Assembly (NCBI GenBank): GCA_964440155.1
Contig: CAYTRH010000105.1
Location: 1-10,016 of the forward strand
DNA length: 10,016 bases
Source of the DNA: PFJX01 sp964440155
Lineage (GTDB): Bacteria > Pseudomonadota > Gammaproteobacteria > Burkholderiales > Thiobacillaceae
Direction: 5' to 3'
The position numbers were made by a program, and so were the translations under genes. Shown here piece by piece: positions 6,778 to 10,016 of this stretch (positions are counted from its first letter, which is position 1; each line of letters opens with the position of its first letter). A model generated the notes under the pieces. It worked only from the letters and a program-made list of their open reading frames with translations, did no database searches and was not told the DNA's origin.

Positions 6778-7886
6778 TCGAAGCCGCCCTGCACTGGCGC
6801 GACGACCTTGCCAGCCACGTCGACCGGCTGATCCTGAACGATGCCGCGGCCCAGGCGGACGGACGCTGGCAACGTGCGCGCGAGGCGGTGCGGCTGCGTG
6901 GCGAGAGTCGGCTCGATGCCGCCCCGTGGGTGCAGCCCGTGGGGCTGGAACCGGTCGAACTGCCGGCTACCGCCTGGCGCCTGAGCATGGCGCCGGTGGC
7001 CGGACGCCATTATCCGCGTGTCGCCTTCGCCGGCCTGGCGCAGGGCGCGCGCGACCTGCGTCCGGTGCGTCTGCTGGCGATCGAGGGCGGCCGGTTGCGC
7101 GTCGATGTCAACCATCCCCTGGCCACACGCGCGCCGGAACTGTGCCTGCGTGCGGTCGATGACGACGCCGCGCCGGGGGTGCGCGTGTTCGAGCTGTTCG
7201 ACGGCCCCGGCATGCAGACCCCGCCCGCCTGCGTCGACGACTGGCTGGCCGACGGCGTCGCGCGCGAGGACGAGTGCGACGATGCGCTGTTCTACCGCCA
7301 GCCGCGCCTGGTCCATCATCTCGACGCCGTCTGCCGCGCGCGCGTCAGCCAGCTCCATGCACGCTTCCTGGCACCCGGCCAGCGGGTGCTCGACCTGATG
7401 GCGAGCTGGCAGTCGCACCTGCCGGAACAGCCGGCCGACCTCCATGTCGCCGGTCTCGGCCTCAATGCCGACGAACTGCGCGCCAACCCGCGCCTGGCCG
7501 AGCACGTGGTCAAGGATCTCAACGCTCGCGCCGGCCTGCCCTGGAACGACGCAGCGTTCGACCTGGTGACCTGCACCGCCGCCATCGAGTATCTGATCGA
7601 ACCGCGCGCGGTGCTGCGCGAGGTCCGGCGTGTGCTGAAACCGGGCGGCCGGCTGGTGATCAGCTTCTCGGACCGCTGGTTTCCCACCAAGGCGATCCGG
7701 CTGTGGCCGCAATTGCACCCTTGGGAGCGTCTGGGACTGGTGCTGGCCTGGTTGCGCGATGCCGGTTTCGCGCAACTCGGCAGCGAGACGGTGCGCGGGC
7801 TGAGTCGGCCGGCGGATGACAAATATGCCGGGCAGCGCGCCTACGCCGACCCGCTGTTCGCGGCCTGGGGGGTAAAACCGGCCTGA
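6771..7886 (+). CDS. Methyltransferase-like protein with atypical motif I and an N-terminal SlyD/FKBP-like segment
   Basis: The 371-residue product appears cytoplasmic, with no signal peptide or membrane segment. Residues about 200-340 resemble class I SAM-dependent methyltransferases: VLDLMASWQSHLP (206-218) at the motif I position, VVKDLNARAGLPW (246-258), a VLREVRRVLKPGG helix-turn (281-293) and FSDRWFPTKAIRLW (299-312). Motif I lacks the usual GxGxG. From memory, a methyltransferase-like family of bacteria, cyanobacteria and plants has the same LDLM-SW-SHLP pattern and FPTKA. FYRQPRLVHHLD (174-185) also recalls that family. Residues about 79-128 (RPVRLLAIEGGRLRVDVNHPLA) resemble the last part of SlyD-type FKBPs, where NHPLAG is typical, but the catalytic FKBP half is absent. 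Substrate is unknown. The gene follows surA by 24 nt and converges on the propeller gene. No Shine-Dalgarno site precedes the ATG, so expression by coupling or readthrough from surA is likely. Confidence 0.75.
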   Translation: MPFEAALHWRDDLASHVDRLILNDAAAQADGRWQRAREAVRLRGESRLDAAPWVQPVGLEPVELPATAWRLSMAPVAGRHYPRVAFAGLAQGARDLRPVRLLAIEGGRLRVDVNHPLATRAPELCLRAVDDDAAPGVRVFELFDGPGMQTPPACVDDWLADGVAREDECDDALFYRQPRLVHHLDAVCRARVSQLHARFLAPGQRVLDLMASWQSHLPEQPADLHVAGLGLNADELRANPRLAEHVVKDLNARAGLPWNDAAFDLVTCTAAIEYLIEPRAVLREVRRVLKPGGRLVISFSDRWFPTKAIRLWPQLHPWERLGLVLAWLRDAGFAQLGSETVRGLSRPADDKYAGQRAYADPLFAAWGVKPA

Positions 7887-7890
7887 GTGC

Positions 7891-7912
7891 GTCGCGCCGA
7901 CTTCAGCGCGGC
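7891..7912. terminator. Weak hairpin between convergent genes, possible bidirectional terminator
   Basis: Arms GTCGCGC (7891-7897) and GCGCGGC (7906-7912) can form seven pairs, one of them G-U, around an eight-base loop. The stem lies across the 16-nt space between the converging stop codons, and the right arm is inside the last codons of the propeller gene. There is no T-run on either side, so an intrinsic terminator is not shown. Confidence 0.25.
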
Positions 7913-9122
7913 AGGTGCAGATAGCGCAGGCGTGCGCGGCCGTCGGCGTCGCGCTGGGTCCAGGCGACGTGCAGGCCGCCGTCGGCATCCAGGGCCAGCA
8001 CCGGGTCGGCGTGCTGGCCGGGGCCGGAAGTCTCGGCCAGGGTGAAATCCTCGCCGAACGCCTCACCTTCCAACCGGCTGAACCAGACATCAGGGCGGCC
8101 GTCGCGCTCGTCATCCCAGGCGACGATCAGTTCGCCGCCGGCATTGCCGGCGACCGCGGCATGCCATTGCGCGATGTCGTCGCCGAAACTGTCCTGCACC
8201 TTGAGTTCGCGCGCGAAGGTGCCGCCCTGGTCGTCGCTGAGTGCGGCATAGACGTCGTAACCGGACAGGAAGTCGCGCTTGTCCAGCCACACCGCGGCCA
8301 GGCGGGTGCCGAACGCGGCCAGGGCCGGGCGCATGGCGCCGCTGCCGCGACCCAGGTTGCCGGGCTGGGCACCGGTGGGGTTGCGGCTCAGACGTGCCGG
8401 CGTGGACCATGCGCGGCCGTCGGCGCTGCGGCTGGTGTGGATCACGGTGTGGCCGAGGCGGCGGTCCTCCCAGGCCACCACCAGGTATGCGCCGACCGCG
8501 GCCAGGCTGGGGAACGCCTNNNNNNNNNNNNNNNNNNNNNNNNNNNNNNGCGCGGTTCGAGTGCATCCACCGGCCGGATCGCACCGGCTTCCAGGCTGTG
8601 CGGCGTGATGCGCAGCGGCGCCGACCACAGCCGGCGCCAGCGCCCGTCCGGCGCGCTCCATACGGCATGGGCGCCGAGCGTGGCGTGGAAGGCCACGGTG
8701 CCCTGGCCGCCCGCCGGCGCCAGCCGGGCGGGTGCGCGCGGGCCGTCGGCGTCGGCCCAGGTTGCGGCGACGCCCTCGGCATCCTCCCAGATCAGCAGGA
8801 AACGGCCGTCGGGCAAGGGCGCGATGCCGGGCTCGAAACACTCGCCGGTGCCGAAGCCGAACGGGCGGAAAGCGGCCTGTCGGTCGACGCGCAGCGCCAG
8901 ATGACAGCGCGGGCTGCCGTCGCGGTTGTCCTCCCACACCAGCGCCACGGCCCGGCCCGAGACCGCCAGACCGTGACGGCCGGATGCCTCCAGATGGTGG
9001 AACACGGCAGCGTCGCCCACCGCGATATCGACGGCCCCGGCGGCGTGCGTGCCGCTTGCCGCCGCCCAGGCGACGAACGCCAGCGCGGCAGCCCAGCCGC
9101 GGCACATGGATGCGTGCCTCAT
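7903..9122 (-). CDS. Exported BNR/Asp-box-like beta-propeller protein, interrupted by an assembly gap
   Basis: The product has a signal peptide (residues about 1-28, ending SGTHAAG) followed by repeats of a beta strand, then W(E/D)D and often a basic turn. Seven copies are visible: VALVWEDNRDG, FLLIWEDAEG, HAVWSAPDG, VVAWEDRRLGHT, AAVWLDKRD, IVAWDDERDG and HVAWTQRDADG. SADGRAWS and SDDQGGTF resemble sialidase-type Asp boxes. This suggests a six- or seven-bladed propeller that binds or cuts a glycan or another surface ligand. No catalytic Arg triad or FRIP motif is recognised, so sialidase activity is not claimed. There are 191 codons before the 30-N gap and 204 after it, and the two parts are in different frames as assembled. 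The ATG at 9122 overlaps the thioredoxin gene stop as ATGA. An ATG at 9107 has GAGG nine bases upstream and may be the true start. Confidence 0.75.
8520..8549. other. Assembly gap of 30 N inside the propeller gene
   Basis: Thirty undetermined bases. On the minus strand the coding frame enters the gap exactly at a codon boundary (ending LEPR) and leaves it with two bases of an incomplete codon before AFPSLAAVG. One open frame through the gap therefore requires a true length of 1 modulo 3, so 30 is either a placeholder or hides a frameshift. Confidence 0.97.
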
Positions 9123-9619
9123 GGCCGTGTGCCGGCGAGGAACTCCGCCAGCGTGCGTTCGCGGTAGTGACCCTCGCGCACGTAACGGTCGTAGTTGCGG
9201 AAATCCTCCACCGTCTTGAAACCGGGGATACGCGCGATCACCTCGCCCTGCGGCGTCATGAACACGAACAACGGCGTGGCGTAGGCGCCCAGACGCGCAC
9301 CCAGCTTGGCCTCGGTGAGGCGCTCGCCGCTGGCCAGACGCAGGCGGTTGCCGCTCTCGGCATCGGCATAGATCAACGCATAGTGGCTGTTGAACAGCTC
9401 GCGCAGGCCGGGGTCGGAAAAGGTCTGGCGATTGGTGTGGTCGCACCAGGCGCAGCCGTAACGGCCGAAGTACAGCAGCACCGGTTTGTTCTCGGCACGC
9501 GCCTGCGCCATGCCGGCATCGAAGGCGAGGAAGCGGTAGCCGGCGGGCGGATCGGCGAGCGCCGCAGTGGATGTGGACAGGGCGAGCAGCAGGCTCAGAT
9601 AGGCGACAATCGCGCGCAT
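9119..9619 (-). CDS. Periplasmic thioredoxin-fold protein with CAWC motif
   Basis: The 166-residue product has a signal peptide (about residues 1-22, ending STAALA) and one thioredoxin-like domain. KPVLLYFGRYGCAWC at about 45-59 gives the strand and the CxxC active site (C56, C59). TPLFVF later in the chain is the conserved cis-proline region, and VREGHYRERTLAEFL is a C-terminal helix like that of SoxW/thioredoxin-2-type proteins. It probably acts as a periplasmic disulfide reductase or oxidoreductase, but the partner is not shown by sequence. The start at 9619 is supported by GGAG seven bases upstream and by the signal peptide. The frame stays open further upstream, but that would add 34 residues before the signal and overlap the divergent mog gene. 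Its stop overlaps the propeller gene start by four bases (ATGA), so the two are probably translated together. Confidence 0.85.
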   Translation of the reverse strand: MRAIVAYLSLLLALSTSTAALADPPAGYRFLAFDAGMAQARAENKPVLLYFGRYGCAWCDHTNRQTFSDPGLRELFNSHYALIYADAESGNRLRLASGERLTEAKLGARLGAYATPLFVFMTPQGEVIARIPGFKTVEDFRNYDRYVREGHYRERTLAEFLAGTRP

Positions 9620-9656
9620 GATCGTGCTCCAGGGCTGACTGACGCGGGCATGATCG
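9616..9656. repeat. Nine-base direct repeat GCATGATCG in the thioredoxin/mog divergent region
   Basis: GCATGATCG occurs at 9616-9624 and again at 9648-9656. The starts are 32 bases apart, about three helical turns. The first copy overlaps the thioredoxin gene start codon and the second lies in the middle of the 67-nt intergenic space. It could be an operator pair or chance. No convincing -10/-35 pair was found in this space on either strand. Confidence 0.3.
9627..9630 (-). promoter_or_regulatory. Ribosome binding site for the thioredoxin-like gene
   Basis: GGAG lies seven bases before ATG at 9619. It decides the start against upstream in-frame candidates that would place the signal peptide internally. 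Confidence 0.7.
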
Positions 9657-9673
9657 GCCCTCATCCCACGGAA

Positions 9674-9677
9674 AGGA
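9674..9677 (+). promoter_or_regulatory. Ribosome binding site of mog
   Basis: AGGA, within AAAGGAAG, precedes the ATG at 9687 by nine bases. It is one of the clearest Shine-Dalgarno sites in the window. Confidence 0.7.
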
Positions 9678-9686
9678 AGCGCACAC

Positions 9687-10016
9687 ATGTACCAGACCGC
9701 CCGTATCGGCCTCGTCTCCATCAGCGACCGCGCCAGTTCCGGCGTCTATGCGGACCAGGGGCTGCCCGCCCTGCGTGCCTGGTTGAGCGAAGCTCTGCTC
9801 AACCCGCTGGAGTTCAGCGAACGCCTGATCGCCGACGAGCAGCCGCTGATCGAACGCACGCTGATCGAACTGGCCGCCGACTGCTGTCTGCTGCTCACCA
9901 CCGGCGGCACCGGTCCGGCGCCGCGCGACGTCACCCCGGAAGCCACCCTGGCGGTGGCCGCCCGGGTGCTGCCTGGCTTCGGCGAAGCGATGCGCGCAGT
10001 CAGCCTGAAGTATGTC
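9687..10016 (+). CDS. mog: Molybdopterin adenylyltransferase Mog, N-terminal part
   Basis: Mog activates molybdopterin by adenylylation before molybdate insertion by MoeA in molybdenum cofactor synthesis, in the cytoplasm. The first 110 codons are present and the gene runs off the right edge. E. coli Mog has about 195 residues. The translation opens MYQTARIGLVSISDRASSGV and contains LIADEQ (48-53) and TTGGTGPAPRDVTPEATLAV (71-90), the molybdopterin-binding signature. D50 and D81 correspond to the two essential aspartates of E. coli Mog (D49, D82). The close match to SISDRASSGVY and to PGFGEAMR favours Mog over the shorter MoaB paralogue. It is divergent from the thioredoxin-like gene with a 67-nt intergenic region and has a good ribosome binding site. 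No other molybdenum gene is in view. Confidence 0.95.
   Translation, partial: MYQTARIGLVSISDRASSGVYADQGLPALRAWLSEALLNPLEFSERLIADEQPLIERTLIELAADCCLLLTTGGTGPAPRDVTPEATLAVAARVLPGFGEAMRAVSLKYV

Noticed and set aside
5457..8114. Very long open frame (about 885 codons) on the minus strand opposite surA and the methyltransferase-like gene
   Set aside because: It mirrors the codon bias of two real plus-strand genes in high-GC DNA. Its translation is rich in H, Q, R, V and A with no recognisable domain and ignores the gene boundary.
8550..9686. Single protein running from the thioredoxin region into the propeller
   Set aside because: Its first part is an off-frame reading of the thioredoxin-like gene. 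The true propeller start is at 9122 or 9107, where the signal peptide begins.
1..10016. CRISPR arrays, insertion sequences, integrases, tRNA or rRNA genes, toxin-antitoxin or phage-defence genes
   Set aside because: I looked on both strands. No regularly spaced repeats, transposase motifs or structural RNA signatures were seen, and genes fill nearly all of the window.

Overview
The window is a dense, high-GC bacterial chromosome segment. Its gene content (LptD, SurA, PepP, the start of a UbiH-type hydroxylase, AmgK/MurU, Mog) points to a gammaproteobacterium. The nearest order cannot be fixed from this sequence, although the arrangement suits a Chromatiales-like or Pseudomonas-like relative. 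No mobile element, CRISPR array, tRNA, rRNA or phage gene is visible, and almost every base is coding.

Region 1 (1-3129, minus strand) reads as one operon: amgK (sugar kinase of cell-wall recycling), murU (nucleotidyltransferase), pepP (aminopeptidase P) and the first 37 codons of a ubiH-like flavin hydroxylase. The genes overlap or nearly abut: 1 nt between amgK and murU, an 11-nt overlap of murU and pepP, and an 8-nt overlap of pepP and ubiH. Translational coupling is therefore likely. Both amgK and pepP appear to begin with TTG.

Region 2 (3130-7886, plus strand) starts at a 49-nt divergent intergenic space with a TATAAT box. It holds lptD (LPS outer-membrane translocon), surA (periplasmic chaperone/prolyl isomerase) and an unusual methyltransferase-like gene in the place where pdxA commonly follows surA. 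The methyltransferase-like protein has an atypical SAM-binding motif I and an N-terminal stretch resembling the C-terminal half of SlyD-type FKBPs. Regions 1 and 2 together form an envelope-biogenesis neighbourhood: LPS export and outer-membrane protein folding diverge from peptidoglycan sugar recycling.

Region 3 (7903-9619, minus strand) is a two-gene unit. It encodes a small exported thioredoxin-fold protein (CAWC) overlapping by ATGA with an exported protein with about seven propeller-like repeats. A 30-N assembly gap interrupts the second gene, and the reading frames on its two sides agree only if the true gap length is not 30. Region 4 (9687 to the window end, plus strand) is the first 110 codons of mog, divergent from the thioredoxin gene.

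The best candidates for something undescribed are the SlyD-fragment/methyltransferase protein downstream of surA, with its two alternative hairpins at the gene junction, and the thioredoxin/beta-propeller pair. The LptD cysteine pattern, with matched loss of one disulfide pair, is also worth attention.
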